From an uncultured Porphyromonadaceae bacterium (lineage in GTDB: Bacteria > Bacteroidota > Bacteroidia > Bacteroidales > Barnesiellaceae_A), in the NCBI GenBank assembly GCA_900538705.1, contig UPZG01000001.1, forward strand, positions 1,222,897-1,286,896: a stretch of DNA of 64,000 nucleotides, written 5' to 3'. Shown in pieces: positions 9,393-19,095 of this stretch. Both the position numbers and the translations under genes were made by a program. The notes below the pieces were generated by a model. The model was given only the letters and a program-made list of their open reading frames with translations, had not been told where the DNA came from and did not search any database. Within the stretch, counting starts at the first letter, position 1. Each line of letters begins with the position of its first letter.

Positions 9393-11207
9393 ATGGAAAA
9401 CACCCATTTAGATCCCGTCATCCCCAGTGATGCCAACAATCTTCCAAAACAAGAAGAAGAATTGAAGAGTGCCGAAGCAGAAGTTACAACAGAAGTTACG
9501 CCCATGAGCCGCGAAGAGATTATCACGCGCATAAGCGAACTTGTAAACGGTCCTATAGAAGAAATAAAGGATGAAGTAGACACTCTCAAACAAAACTATT
9601 ACAAAACAAAACGAATAGAGACAGAAGAAGCGTACAAAACATATAAAGAGAGTGGGCAACCTGAGTCGGGCTTTGTTGTACCTTATGACCCTTACGAAGA
9701 GCGCCTCAAAGAGCTGCTGGCTACATATAAAGAGCGCAAAGCCCTCTACCTGCAACAATTAGACAAGCAACGCGAAGAGAACTTAGCTCGTAAAAATGCC
9801 CTACTCGACGAGCTCAAAGCTATCATAGACAATCCCGATGAAGTAGGTAAACAATACCAGCGCGTGCAACAAATACAGCAAGAATTTAAAGACATCACCG
9901 ATGTGCCTGCTCCTGCCGTTGCCGAGTTGTGGAAAAAATACCAACTTTACACCGAGCAATTCTATGATTTACTGAAGATAAACAAAGAACTAAGAGACTA
10001 CGATTTCAAGAAAAATCTTGAGCAGAAAGAGGCTCTCTGCAAAAATGCCGAAGAGCTTACTACACAGGAAGATGTAGTATCCGCATTCAAGCAATTGCAA
10101 AACCTGCACAATGAGTGGCGTGAAATAGGCCCGGTAGCCAAGGAGCTGCGTGACTCTATATGGGAACGCTTCAAAGAAGCATCCACTATAATAAATAAAC
10201 GTTACCAAGCATTCTTTGAAAATCGCAAAGAAGAAGAAGCCAAAAACGAAGCTGCCAAAACCGCCTTATGCGAAGAGATAGAGCAACTCGTTGCCGAGCT
10301 GCCCAACATAACACGTTATGCAGCATGGGACGAGAAGACTCAAGCCATCTTAGACATGCAACAAAGATGGAAAAACTTAGGCTTCGCCTCACGCAAAAAC
10401 AATACAGCCCTTTTTGAACGATTCCGCTTAAGCTGTGACAAATTTTTTGCGGCTAAAGCCGAATTCTTCAAAAAGGCCAAAGAGAGCATGAATGCCAACC
10501 TCGAAAAGAAGCGCCAACTTTGCGAAAAAGCCGAAGCTTTGAAAGATAGCACCGATTGGAAAGCTACCAGCGAAATACTGACAGCTCTGCAAAAGGAATG
10601 GAAAACAATTGGCCCGGTAGCCAAGAAATACTCCGATGCTGTATGGAAACGCTTCAACGAGGCTTGCGACTATTTCTTCGAGCAAAAGAAGAAGGCTCTC
10701 TCTTCGTCACGAGAAACTGAAACTGCCAATCTCAAAATCAAACGCGACATCATTGCCCGCCTAAAAGCCATCAACGAAGATATTGATGATGAAACAGCCC
10801 GCAAGATGCTTAAAGAGGCTACGGCTCAATGGAATGCCACAGGTCATGTTCCCTTCCGAGAAAAAGATAAACTCTATAAAGAATATCAAGAGACTCTCGA
10901 TACCCTGTATGAACGCTTCAATATAAGCCGCAATCGCAACCGTATGGCCGACTTTACCAACAGCATACAACAGATGGGCGATAATGCGCAAGACAAACTA
11001 TACAGAGAGCGCGATAAGCTTATGCGCATATACGAGGCAAAGAAAAACGAAATACAAACGATAGAGAATAACAAAGGGTTCTTCAATCTTTCGTCGTCGA
11101 GAGCCGAACATCTTGTCCAAGAATTAGACCGGAAAATAAAGAAATTACGTGACGAGATGGAGTTAGTAGCTCAAAAAATAAAACTTATCGACGAAAAGTT
11201 ACAGTAA
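9393..11207 (+). CDS. DUF349 domain-containing protein
   Basis: The 604-residue product is highly charged and almost wholly helical. It consists of several DUF349-type repeats, each about 70 residues with a conserved W (for example LHNEWREIGPVAKELRDSIW near 230 and LQKEWKTIGPVAKKYSDAVW near 400), ended by a coiled coil (about 500-604). No signal or membrane segment. The biochemical role of DUF349 proteins is not established. It stands alone with a 166-base AT-rich gap before it and a hairpin after it. Confidence 0.85.
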   Translation: MENTHLDPVIPSDANNLPKQEEELKSAEAEVTTEVTPMSREEIITRISELVNGPIEEIKDEVDTLKQNYYKTKRIETEEAYKTYKESGQPESGFVVPYDPYEERLKELLATYKERKALYLQQLDKQREENLARKNALLDELKAIIDNPDEVGKQYQRVQQIQQEFKDITDVPAPAVAELWKKYQLYTEQFYDLLKINKELRDYDFKKNLEQKEALCKNAEELTTQEDVVSAFKQLQNLHNEWREIGPVAKELRDSIWERFKEASTIINKRYQAFFENRKEEEAKNEAAKTALCEEIEQLVAELPNITRYAAWDEKTQAILDMQQRWKNLGFASRKNNTALFERFRLSCDKFFAAKAEFFKKAKESMNANLEKKRQLCEKAEALKDSTDWKATSEILTALQKEWKTIGPVAKKYSDAVWKRFNEACDYFFEQKKKALSSSRETETANLKIKRDIIARLKAINEDIDDETARKMLKEATAQWNATGHVPFREKDKLYKEYQETLDTLYERFNISRNRNRMADFTNSIQQMGDNAQDKLYRERDKLMRIYEAKKNEIQTIENNKGFFNLSSSRAEHLVQELDRKIKKLRDEMELVAQKIKLIDEKLQ

Positions 11208-11220
11208 TTCATACATCTGT

Positions 11221-11254
11221 TGGGGCTGTACCGAATAAAATCGGTTCAGCCCCA
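11221..11254 (+). terminator. Hairpin after the DUF349 gene
   Basis: TGGGGCTGTACCGA (11221-11234) pairs with TCGGTTCAGCCCCA (11241-11254), 13 of 14 pairs, with a 6-base loop. No T tract follows, so it is a terminator-like or RNA-stabilising hairpin. Confidence 0.55.
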
Positions 11255-11302
11255 TACACACAGTGTACGCAGGCGGCGCAGAAAGTGAGCCGAAAGACTA
11301 TG

Positions 11303-11310
11303 TACCTTTG
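11303..11310 (+). promoter_or_regulatory. -7 box and structured leader before the sugar transferase gene
   Basis: TACCTTTG matches the -7 consensus but no -33 box stands at the right distance. A transcript from here would have a leader of about 200 bases before the ATG at 11521, containing a small hairpin (GTGTTAC/GTAACAC, about 11400-11424). Apart from this and the preceding hairpin the 313-base gap (11208-11520) holds nothing I recognise. Confidence 0.35.
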
Positions 11311-11520
11311 ACATATCGCATTGCACGAGGTTTGCCTACTATAAAAGTATAAAAACACTTTATACAGATACCTCTTGTTTGACAAGTATCTCTCTATGAG
11401 TGTTACCTGTTGCTTATCGTAACACGCTCTCGTACACACCAACAATCTTACGAAGAGAAAGCAATGCTTTCCTTCGGCAATACCATGAAATAACTGACTA
11501 TATAGAATATAACAAATAAG

Positions 11521-12906
11521 ATGGCAACAAAAGGAAGATACGGACGTTATTTGCGCATATTGGTCGTATTGGGCGATTTTATATGTATCAACTTGGCATA
11601 TTTGCTATCGTGCAGAATATTCAATTTCGATGATGGATTCTACAATCCCACGATATGCTCATTGATAAATATCGCCTATCTACCCATCGCCTTTGTTTTT
11701 TCCCAAATACACAACCAACGTATTGTATATGCCAATCACACGGTAAAGACAGCCTTAGAAGCTACTGTATCTCATGCCATACTCTTTTTAGCCCTACTCT
11801 ATTTCTTTACCGAAATTTCAGAAACCAAGGCACAATATATACTGAGTTTCTACGCTATTTTTGTATTCTTTCTACCGGCATGGTGGATACTGGCCCGCAA
11901 AGTACTAAAAATATATCGCAGTAAAGGATATAATTTCAAACGTGTCATCATTATCGGCTCGGGGCGCTCGGGCAAGTTATTAGAGGCAGAATTATTATCA
12001 GATACAGGCTACGGATATAAACTCATGGGAATTTTCGACGACAATGAAGAACTACGGGAGACCCACCCTTTATATCGAGGCACTACTGCCGATGTCGAAG
12101 ACTTTGCTATCTTGAACAACATTGATGAGATATATTGTGCCTTGCCTACCAATGCCGAAGAGAAAATACTATCACTTATGCTTTTCGCAGAAAGCCATGC
12201 GATCCATTTCTACATCATTCCCGGTACAACCCCTTACATTCACCGTCGTCTTCATTTCGACCGCATCGGAGATGTACCAATTTTAAGTATCAGACAAGAA
12301 CCGCTTGAAAGCCCCATCAACGAGGCCATAAAAAGAGGATTCGATATTCTTTTTTCAAGTGTCGTATTATTATTTTCGCCTATCATATTTATTCCGGTTG
12401 CCATTGCCATAAAATGCTCGTCACCAGGCCCTGTCTTTTTTAAGCAAAAAAGGACTGGACTGAGAGGTAAAGAATTTAACTGCTACAAATTCCGCACCAT
12501 GAAATTAAACAATAACAGTGACAAGGTGCAGGCAACCAAAGACGACCCGCGCATAACACGCGTAGGAGAGTTTCTTCGCAAGACAAGTATCGACGAATTA
12601 CCCCAGTTCTGGAATGTGCTGAAAGGCGATATGTCGGTCGTAGGCCCAAGACCTCATATGATAAAGCATACAGAAGAATATTCAAAACTGATAGACACAT
12701 ACATGGTACGTCACCTCATAAAACCCGGTATCACCGGTTGGGCTCAAGTAAATGGCTACAGAGGTGAGACAAAAGAGCTTTGGCAAATGAAGATGCGCGT
12801 ACAATACGATGTGTGGTATATAGAAAATTGGGATTTTTTCTTCGACCTGAAAATTATTTATCTCACAGTCCTCAACGCTATCAAGGGTGAAAAAAACGCT
12901 TACTAA
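11521..12906 (+). CDS. Polyprenyl sugar-phosphate transferase (WcaJ/initiating glycosyltransferase type)
   Basis: This 461-residue protein has four N-terminal membrane segments (about 8-120), a CoA-binding-like Rossmann domain (VIIIGSGRSGKLLEAELL, near 142-160), a further membrane helix (about 275-300) and the catalytic bacterial sugar transferase domain (FKQKRTGLRGKEF, then FLRKTSIDELPQFWNVLKGD and MSVVGPRPH). Such enzymes put the first sugar phosphate on undecaprenyl phosphate to begin capsule, exopolysaccharide or O-antigen synthesis. No other polysaccharide genes adjoin it; a paralogue lies 3 kb away on the other strand (16121-17539). Confidence 0.9.
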   Translation: MATKGRYGRYLRILVVLGDFICINLAYLLSCRIFNFDDGFYNPTICSLINIAYLPIAFVFSQIHNQRIVYANHTVKTALEATVSHAILFLALLYFFTEISETKAQYILSFYAIFVFFLPAWWILARKVLKIYRSKGYNFKRVIIIGSGRSGKLLEAELLSDTGYGYKLMGIFDDNEELRETHPLYRGTTADVEDFAILNNIDEIYCALPTNAEEKILSLMLFAESHAIHFYIIPGTTPYIHRRLHFDRIGDVPILSIRQEPLESPINEAIKRGFDILFSSVVLLFSPIIFIPVAIAIKCSSPGPVFFKQKRTGLRGKEFNCYKFRTMKLNNNSDKVQATKDDPRITRVGEFLRKTSIDELPQFWNVLKGDMSVVGPRPHMIKHTEEYSKLIDTYMVRHLIKPGITGWAQVNGYRGETKELWQMKMRVQYDVWYIENWDFFFDLKIIYLTVLNAIKGEKNAY

Positions 12907-12918
12907 AACTTTGCGGAT

Positions 12919-13317
12919 TCAAGAAGTTGCTTCTTTATCATCCTGATTTTGATGATAGGTTCTATATAGTGTCTTATATGAAAGTATATGCCATGTAACA
13001 CCCACTCCTACAGCCAGCAATAACAGCGCCACCCACAATCTACCCACAAAATAAGCCGAAAGCGATAACGTAATCCATAACGTAGAGATAGCTATAATTT
13101 TCACACGCAACGGTATGGCACGATACTGACGAAAAGTTACCACCACCTTGTTAAACACCGGGATAGACATCGCCCAGTTATAAAGACGATGATTGCCCCT
13201 CAAGAAACAATAAGCAGCGAGCAACCATAAAGGCGTAGTAGGTAATAACGGAAGGAACAGCCCCAATGCTCCCAGCACCAAAGCTATCGAGCCCACAATG
13301 CTACACAATACCTTCAT
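12919..13317 (-). CDS. DUF454 (YbaN-like) inner-membrane protein
   Basis: A 132-residue hydrophobic protein with the DUF454 pattern: an N-terminal helix (GSIALVLGALGLFLPLLPTT), the PLWLLAAYCFLRGN segment, then two more helices near 75-115. YbaN family function is unknown. It is the last gene of the leftward operon, 10 bases after fmt. Confidence 0.85.
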   Translation of the reverse strand: MKVLCSIVGSIALVLGALGLFLPLLPTTPLWLLAAYCFLRGNHRLYNWAMSIPVFNKVVVTFRQYRAIPLRVKIIAISTLWITLSLSAYFVGRLWVALLLLAVGVGVTWHILSYKTLYRTYHQNQDDKEATS

Positions 13318-13327
13318 GCGCAGCTAT

Positions 13328-14296
13328 TTATCGTACAGAATACTCGTTGGTGAGATGAAACCCACGTAACAACTCCTCGGTCATGAGGCGTTTCTTGCCC
13401 GACAATTGCAATGATTCTATGCGCAAAAAGCCATCGGTACAGGCTATCTCAATACTTTTCTTTCCATCGGTACGCAATGTTCCGGGAGTAAGATTATGAC
13501 AACACTCATGACGTGAAGCCTCAAAAATCTTTACACCCGTCGTCTGCCCGTCAGGAGCTACCCACTCGCACCATGCAGCCGGATAGGGTGATAATCCTCT
13601 CACTAGATTATACACTTGTTCTACCGTGCAATGCCAGTCTATGTGACAGGTATCCTTGAATATTTTAGGGGCAGGCTTCAATACACCGCCTGCAGCCAAT
13701 TCTTCCTGTGCCACAGGTTTTATCGTACCGGCCAATATATTATCAACGGTCTCACACACCATCTCGGCGCCCAATACCATAAGTCGGTCATGTACAATAC
13801 CCACATTATCTGTATCGGCAATGGCAATACGCTTCTGCTGTATAATCTTACCGGTATCTATCTCATGTGTAAGGAAAAAGGTTGTAATACCAGTCTCTTT
13901 CTCACCATTTATAATAGCCCAATTGATAGGTGCGGCGCCACGATATTGGGGCAACAACGACGCATGCAGGTTGAAAGTACCCATAGGCGGCATATCCCAT
14001 ACAATCTGAGGCAACATCCGAAATGCCACAACAATCTGCAAGTCGGCATGGTACTCACGCAAAGCCTCTATAAAAGCAGGGTCTTTCAGACGCTCGGGCT
14101 GCAATAACGGCAATTGATGTTCCATTGCATATTGTTTGACGGGCGAAAACTGTATCTTGTGCCCACGCCCGGCAGGTTTGTCGGGCATTGTAACCACGGC
14201 CACCACGTTGTATCCGCGTTCAACCAAAAGCCGCAAACTCTCTACTGCGAACTCGGGAGTACCCATATATATAATACGCAAATCTTTCTTTTCCAT
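13328..14296 (-). CDS. fmt: Methionyl-tRNA formyltransferase
   Basis: The 322-residue enzyme formylates initiator Met-tRNA using 10-formyl-tetrahydrofolate. It shows the N-terminal formyltransferase fold (IIYMGTPEFAVESLRLL, 9-25), the catalytic segment FNLHASLLPQYRGAAPINWA near 108-127 (Asn and His), HEIDTGKI near 146, and the C-terminal OB-like domain (from about 205). Length is usual. It lies between the ClC gene and the DUF454 gene, without a def gene nearby. Confidence 0.95.
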   Translation of the reverse strand: MEKKDLRIIYMGTPEFAVESLRLLVERGYNVVAVVTMPDKPAGRGHKIQFSPVKQYAMEHQLPLLQPERLKDPAFIEALREYHADLQIVVAFRMLPQIVWDMPPMGTFNLHASLLPQYRGAAPINWAIINGEKETGITTFFLTHEIDTGKIIQQKRIAIADTDNVGIVHDRLMVLGAEMVCETVDNILAGTIKPVAQEELAAGGVLKPAPKIFKDTCHIDWHCTVEQVYNLVRGLSPYPAAWCEWVAPDGQTTGVKIFEASRHECCHNLTPGTLRTDGKKSIEIACTDGFLRIESLQLSGKKRLMTEELLRGFHLTNEYSVR

Positions 14297-14310
14297 TCTT
14301 TTTCAGCTTA

Positions 14311-16113
14311 TTAATCTTGTGAATAGTGTACCAGCACACGACGATATGAATTGAAAATCTTCGATTTCGACACAAATCCTTCATATCGTCCCTCCTCATC
14401 GACCACAGGAAGATTCCACGCATTTGTGTCGTCAAACGTCTTCATTACCGTCTCCATATTCATGCCCAACATGATACGGGCCGGTGGTGCACTCATAAAC
14501 TTTCGCACCGTCATGCGCTTATACAACGTAGGACGGAACATGATGTTGCGAATATCATCTAATAAAACAATTCCCAATAGACGGTTCTCTTCGTCGGTCA
14601 CAGGGAAAACATTACGATGCGATTGTGAAATAACTTTTACCATATCGCCTAACGTCATTTGCGGATGCACCACAAGGAAATCTTTTTCTATAACACTATC
14701 CATCTTCAACAGCGTAAGCACAGCCTTGTCTTTACTGTGAGTAAGTAACTCACCCTTCTTAGCCAAACGCATAGTATAAATACTATGCTTCTCAAAGATG
14801 CGTATAGTAGCAAACGACACTGTAGAGGTTATCATCAGCGGCAAAAACAGGGCATAACTACCCGTCAGCTCCGCCGTAAGGAATATAGCCATAAGTGGAG
14901 CATGCATGACGCCCGACATGACACCGGCCATTCCCATGAGTGCAAAATTCTTATTGGAAAGATGCGGTGCAAAATCGAATATGCCCGAAATATAAGCAAA
15001 GAAGAATCCGGCAAAGCAACCTACATACAAGCTTGGTGCAAATGTTCCACCCACACCACCGGCGCCATTGGTAGCCGCAGTCGCAAATACTTTCAGAAGA
15101 ACTATCAGCAAAATAACGCCTGCCATAATCCACATATTGTCACGCCAGGCATAGAAGATACTACCTTGTGTAAGTTCCTCGACATTACCCGACAGAAGCA
15201 ACAAGATAGATTCATACCCCTCGCCATACAGCGGTGGCAACAAAAATATACACAGGCCTAATATGGCCGAACCAAATGCAAACTTCTTCCACGGACCACC
15301 CAACATTCGGAAACGGTCTTCGAGCCAATTCATCATACGGGTAAAGTACAACGATACGAAACCACAAAAGACACCCAGCAAAATCACATGTGGAATACGT
15401 TCTATCATGAAAGCCTCAGTCTGCACGAAACTAAATTCGGCACTCGTCCCCGTAAAAATATACGAAACCGTCACAGCGGTGATGGACGATATGAGCAGTG
15501 GAAGTACCGATGTTGTAGTAAGATCAACCATCAATACTTCGAGCGTAAATAGCATACCAGCAATAGGAGCCTTGAATATGCCTGCAATAGCCGCAGCCGC
15601 GCCACACCCGACCATAAGCATAAGGATATGAGGCGGCATTCTGAATAAGCGTCCCATATTTGAGCCAATGGCTGCACCTGTATATACAATAGGAGCCTCG
15701 GCACCTACCGAACCACCAAAACCTATCGTTACCGAACTTGCCACTATCGAAGTGTACATATTGTGGGGTTTTACTCGACTTTTCTTTTGCGAGATAGCAT
15801 ACAGGACGCGTGTCACACCATGCGATATATCATCTTTCACTATATAACGCACATATAAACCTACCAATAATACACCTACAATAGGATAAATAAAGTACAG
15901 ATAGTTGGCACCATCGGGTACCATGTGTGAGATAAGGAGTTGCTGTATCCATGCAATTAGCTGTTTCAGCAAAACGGCAGCAAGGCCTGTGAATAAGCCC
16001 ACAAAGAGACTTAGCATCAGTACAAAGGTGCGCTCACTGATGTGTTGCTCTCTCCAAAGCAACACCCGCATAAACCAATCTTTATTACCGTTATTCTCTA
16101 TCGTTTCCATCAT
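14311..16113 (-). CDS. ClC-family chloride channel/antiporter with paired CBS domains
   Basis: This 600-residue membrane protein has about ten helices with ClC signatures: GGSVGAEAPIVYTGA near 133 (the external gating Glu is retained in GAEAP, replacing the usual GxEGP) and GGVGGTFAPSLYVG near 350. The C-terminal 150 residues form two CBS domains that commonly sense nucleotides (VIEKDFLVVHPQMT and MSAPPARIMLGMNM). It would carry chloride, perhaps in exchange with protons. Sits in the leftward operon, 7 bases after the sugar transferase gene. Confidence 0.9.
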   Translation of the reverse strand: MMETIENNGNKDWFMRVLLWREQHISERTFVLMLSLFVGLFTGLAAVLLKQLIAWIQQLLISHMVPDGANYLYFIYPIVGVLLVGLYVRYIVKDDISHGVTRVLYAISQKKSRVKPHNMYTSIVASSVTIGFGGSVGAEAPIVYTGAAIGSNMGRLFRMPPHILMLMVGCGAAAAIAGIFKAPIAGMLFTLEVLMVDLTTTSVLPLLISSITAVTVSYIFTGTSAEFSFVQTEAFMIERIPHVILLGVFCGFVSLYFTRMMNWLEDRFRMLGGPWKKFAFGSAILGLCIFLLPPLYGEGYESILLLLSGNVEELTQGSIFYAWRDNMWIMAGVILLIVLLKVFATAATNGAGGVGGTFAPSLYVGCFAGFFFAYISGIFDFAPHLSNKNFALMGMAGVMSGVMHAPLMAIFLTAELTGSYALFLPLMITSTVSFATIRIFEKHSIYTMRLAKKGELLTHSKDKAVLTLLKMDSVIEKDFLVVHPQMTLGDMVKVISQSHRNVFPVTDEENRLLGIVLLDDIRNIMFRPTLYKRMTVRKFMSAPPARIMLGMNMETVMKTFDDTNAWNLPVVDEEGRYEGFVSKSKIFNSYRRVLVHYSQD

Positions 16114-16120
16114 CTTTGCT

Positions 16121-17539
16121 CTACATTCCTCGTCCGCTCAAAACGGTACGAATCGTGTATATTATTATTTTCAAATCTACCAACAACGACATATTCTCCA
16201 AATAGATAATATCATATTGAAGTCGTTGTATCATTTCGTCTATGTTACGGGCATAACCATACTTCACCATACCCCACGATGTAATGCCAGGACGTATTTG
16301 ATACATCAGCGTATAATATGGAGCTTTCTCCATGATTTTCTGTATGTAATATTCGCGTTCGGGTCGTGGGCCTACGATAGACATGTCGCCTTTCAATACA
16401 TTCCAAAATTGGGGGAGCTCATCGAGACGATATTTACGCAGAATCTTACCGATGTTGGTAATACGTCTATCATTAGGGCTCGACAGGCGAGGCTGTCCGT
16501 CCGACTCAGCATCGACATACATTGTACGCAACTTATAGAGCTTAAAAGGTTTGTGATGATACCCTATGCGCTCTTGGCTATAAAATACCGGACCTTTTGA
16601 ATCGCGCTTTATCAATATAGCGAGTATTGCTATAAGAGGCGATATAATAAGTAACGCTATAGCCGAAACGATAATATCGGATAATCGCTTGATGTTTTTC
16701 TCACCCTCTGAGATAGCACATGTGCAAACGTCGACAAACGGTGTACCAAGAATATTCGATAACCTCACACGCCCCAGCAACCGATAGAAATTGTCATTTT
16801 GTATCTTAATAGGCCTATTCAGCGGGAAGAGCTTGTTGACGACATTGTTGAGTCTTGTGTGATTATTATCATCGAGCGACACAATAATCTCTTTCACGTC
16901 AAGCTCATCACACAACGTTTGCAGGTCATTGTCGGGATAGACCGGAGCATCGAGCTGACGAGAACATCCCCCCTCGCCTATGTCTATATATCCCACAATG
17001 TGGTAACCCAATGACTCTTTGCGATTCTTTAAGTCGTTCATCAATTTCGCAGCCTGTCTTCCGCAACCTACAACAAGTGTATTAAATTCCCATTTGCGAG
17101 AATGTATCTTGGTAGTAGCATCGGCTGTTATAGCAATGCGTCCCGAATAGACACAAACAAACTGTATGGTAAACAGCAGCAACAACAACTCGTAATTCTC
17201 GGTACGTAATGGCGATATATCGTTGATAAGAGCTGCAAAGAATAAAAATAGAGTATTCACCATGACCGATACCACAGTAAGTAACAGCTCGTGCAAACGC
17301 GACTTGAAAAAGGCCTGATTATAATAGCCCGACAAATAATATACCGCCATCATAATCATAGGGATATAAAGTTGTCCCCACAAAACATTGGCCGAAAGTA
17401 AAAACCGTGACAACTCAATATAGCCCGACTCTACGGTAGGCATATAGAACCTACCTATATTGAAGAGTAACCATGCGATATTAGACGTCACATAGTCACA
17501 CAAAACATATTTTGCTATTTGAGCTTTACTGCTTATCAC
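16121..17539 (-). CDS. Polyprenyl glycosylphosphotransferase (exopolysaccharide type)
   Basis: The 472-residue protein has N-terminal membrane helices (about 10-125), a Rossmann segment (LVVGCGRQAAKLMNDLKN near 152-170), a later helix (about 275-300) and the sugar transferase catalytic domain (YSQERIGYHHKPFKLYKLR, then YRLDELPQFWNVLKGDMSIV, GPRPERE). It is predicted to start synthesis of a polysaccharide repeat unit on undecaprenyl phosphate. The start overlaps the upstream gene's stop by 4 bases. It is a paralogue of the product of 11521-12906. Confidence 0.9.
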   Translation of the reverse strand: MISSKAQIAKYVLCDYVTSNIAWLLFNIGRFYMPTVESGYIELSRFLLSANVLWGQLYIPMIMMAVYYLSGYYNQAFFKSRLHELLLTVVSVMVNTLFLFFAALINDISPLRTENYELLLLLFTIQFVCVYSGRIAITADATTKIHSRKWEFNTLVVGCGRQAAKLMNDLKNRKESLGYHIVGYIDIGEGGCSRQLDAPVYPDNDLQTLCDELDVKEIIVSLDDNNHTRLNNVVNKLFPLNRPIKIQNDNFYRLLGRVRLSNILGTPFVDVCTCAISEGEKNIKRLSDIIVSAIALLIISPLIAILAILIKRDSKGPVFYSQERIGYHHKPFKLYKLRTMYVDAESDGQPRLSSPNDRRITNIGKILRKYRLDELPQFWNVLKGDMSIVGPRPEREYYIQKIMEKAPYYTLMYQIRPGITSWGMVKYGYARNIDEMIQRLQYDIIYLENMSLLVDLKIIIYTIRTVLSGRGM

Positions 17540-18108
17540 TCGCGTATCACTTTTATCAGACCACCTTTACCTACTTTAATGATGCTCGATGGCTGGGCTT
17601 CTCCCGCTTCATCTTGCCGCGCCTCTACGATATAATCGACAGCTTGTTTGATTTCATCTGAAATTTCAGCAAAATTGCGAGGCGACTTGTCACCACTTAC
17701 ATTGGCTGATGTAGAGACTATCGGTTTTCTAAACCGCCGGCACAATGCTTGCGAAAACGGTTCTTGCGTAACACGAATACCCACACTCCCGTCTTCGCCC
17801 AAAAGCTCGGATGCCAAATTGCGTGCTCCCGAGTATATTATCGTAAGAGGTTTGGACGATAACTCTACCAAGTCCCATGCAATATCGGGAATTTCATCAA
17901 CATAAAATTCCACTTTTGCCATAGAATCTGTAAGCACTATAAGTGCCTTATTATCAGACCTTCTTTTTATTTCATAGACCCGACGTACAGCATCGGAATT
18001 GGTAGCATCACAACCTATGCCCCATATCGTATCGGTAGGATACAGTATCACACCACCGCGCTCCATAATCGCACATGCTTGAGCTATATCCTCTACTCTT
18101 GTTTTCAT
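17536..18108 (-). CDS. Threonylcarbamoyl-AMP synthase (Sua5/YwlC/TsaC)
   Basis: The protein makes threonylcarbamoyl-AMP from ATP, threonine and bicarbonate for the t6A modification of ANN-decoding tRNAs. I start it at the ATG at 18108 (MKTRVEDIAQ, 190 residues). A longer frame begins at 18213, but its extra 35 residues lie across the promoter at 18131-18162 and do not look like protein. Family motifs are GGVILYPTDTIWGIGCDA (18 residues from about 18) and IVSTSANVSG near 140. First gene of the leftward operon running to 12919. Confidence 0.9.
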   Translation of the reverse strand: MKTRVEDIAQACAIMERGGVILYPTDTIWGIGCDATNSDAVRRVYEIKRRSDNKALIVLTDSMAKVEFYVDEIPDIAWDLVELSSKPLTIIYSGARNLASELLGEDGSVGIRVTQEPFSQALCRRFRKPIVSTSANVSGDKSPRNFAEISDEIKQAVDYIVEARQDEAGEAQPSSIIKVGKGGLIKVIRE

Positions 18109-18130
18109 ATTCTTGTTTTTACTCTTTTTG

Positions 18131-18162
18131 CAAAGGTACAGAATAGAGCTCCTATAACAAAA
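18131..18162 (-). promoter_or_regulatory. Promoter of the leftward Sua5-sugar transferase-ClC-fmt-DUF454 operon
   Basis: On the minus strand TTTTG (18162-18158), a 19-base spacer and TACCTTTG (18138-18131) form a full match to the Bacteroidota consensus. It lies 23 bases before the ATG at 18108 and decides that start. Confidence 0.75.
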
Positions 18163-18217
18163 CATCGCACTAAATATTTTTGTCCTATTGCAATAAATAC
18201 ATACGGCATGCAACGCA

Positions 18218-18247
18218 TTGCATATTCATAAAAAAAGCGTATATTCG
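18218..18247 (+). promoter_or_regulatory. Possible promoter of the patatin-GH13 pair
   Basis: TTG (18218-18220), 19 bases, then TATATTCG (18240-18247), one mismatch from TAnnTTTG, 22 bases before the ATG at 18269. Confidence 0.4.
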
Positions 18248-18268
18248 CTGCACCAAACGACAAAGTGC

Positions 18269-19081
18269 ATGTTCTTATTCAACAAGAAGAAAAAAGAAAG
18301 CCGTCCTTACAAAATAGGCCTTGCATTAAGCGGTGGCGGTGCGCGAGGTTTTGCCCATGTAGGAGCATTACAGGCCTTTGAAGAATATGGAATAAAACCC
18401 GATATTATCGCCGGTACAAGTGCCGGTTCTATCGTGGGTTCTTTGTATTCAGATGGCTATTCCCCACAAGAAATTATGAAAATCTTTGGTCACATGGACT
18501 TGCATGAGCTTATTGAGGTCACATTACCCCGAACAGGCTTCTTAAAATACAACAAGTTCATCGAATTTTTACGCCATCACCTCAAAGCCCAACGTATAGA
18601 AGAGCTTCAAAAGCCTATGCTGATTGCCGTTACTGACTTCGACCACGGGAAAAGTGTCATCTTCGACCATGGCGATCTCGCTATCAGTATAGCAGCATCC
18701 TGCTCTATTCCCATCGTCTTCTCTCCTATTGAAATAGACGGTATCAACTATGTCGACGGTGGTGTATTGCGTAACTTACCGGCCACACCGCTACGCGACA
18801 AATGTGATGTAGTTATCGGTGTAAACGTAACTCCCCTGCAACGCGAAAAATATTCACATAACATCATCGCTATTGCCGAGCGAGCATATAACTATCTCGC
18901 GTGCGGCAATGTTTTTCCCGATATTGCCTTATGCGACATACTAATAGAACACCAAGACGTGGGCGATTACAACGTATTTGATTTGAAAGCCCAACAAAAA
19001 ATTGCCTCACTTGGCTATAACAGCGCTAAAAACGTATTGGAATCGCTCACCGAAGCACAACGCAAACTATTAAATTTGTAA
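18269..19081 (+). CDS. Patatin-like phospholipase
   Basis: Starting at the ATG at 18269 (MFLFNKKKKESRP), the product is 270 residues. An in-frame ATG at 18218 is less likely because the candidate promoter overlaps it. The oxyanion-hole glycines (LALSGGGARGFAHVGAL), the Ser nucleophile in GTSAGS and the catalytic Asp in VDGGVL are all present. This is the RssA/YchK-like group of short patatins, cytosolic lipid acyl hydrolases with unknown substrates. The GH13 gene follows after 14 bases. Confidence 0.88.
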   Translation: MFLFNKKKKESRPYKIGLALSGGGARGFAHVGALQAFEEYGIKPDIIAGTSAGSIVGSLYSDGYSPQEIMKIFGHMDLHELIEVTLPRTGFLKYNKFIEFLRHHLKAQRIEELQKPMLIAVTDFDHGKSVIFDHGDLAISIAASCSIPIVFSPIEIDGINYVDGGVLRNLPATPLRDKCDVVIGVNVTPLQREKYSHNIIAIAERAYNYLACGNVFPDIALCDILIEHQDVGDYNVFDLKAQQKIASLGYNSAKNVLESLTEAQRKLLNL

Positions 19082-19095
19082 ACACGCTTTTCATC

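Noticed and set aside
11209..11445. 79-codon reverse frame between the DUF349 gene and the sugar transferase gene
   Set aside because: It covers the hairpin at 11221-11254 and the -7 box, shows no recognisable family and is very Cys/Tyr rich by chance.
18109..18213. 35-residue N-terminal extension of the Sua5/YwlC protein
   Set aside because: It would span the promoter at 18131-18162, and the ATG at 18108 gives the normal family start.
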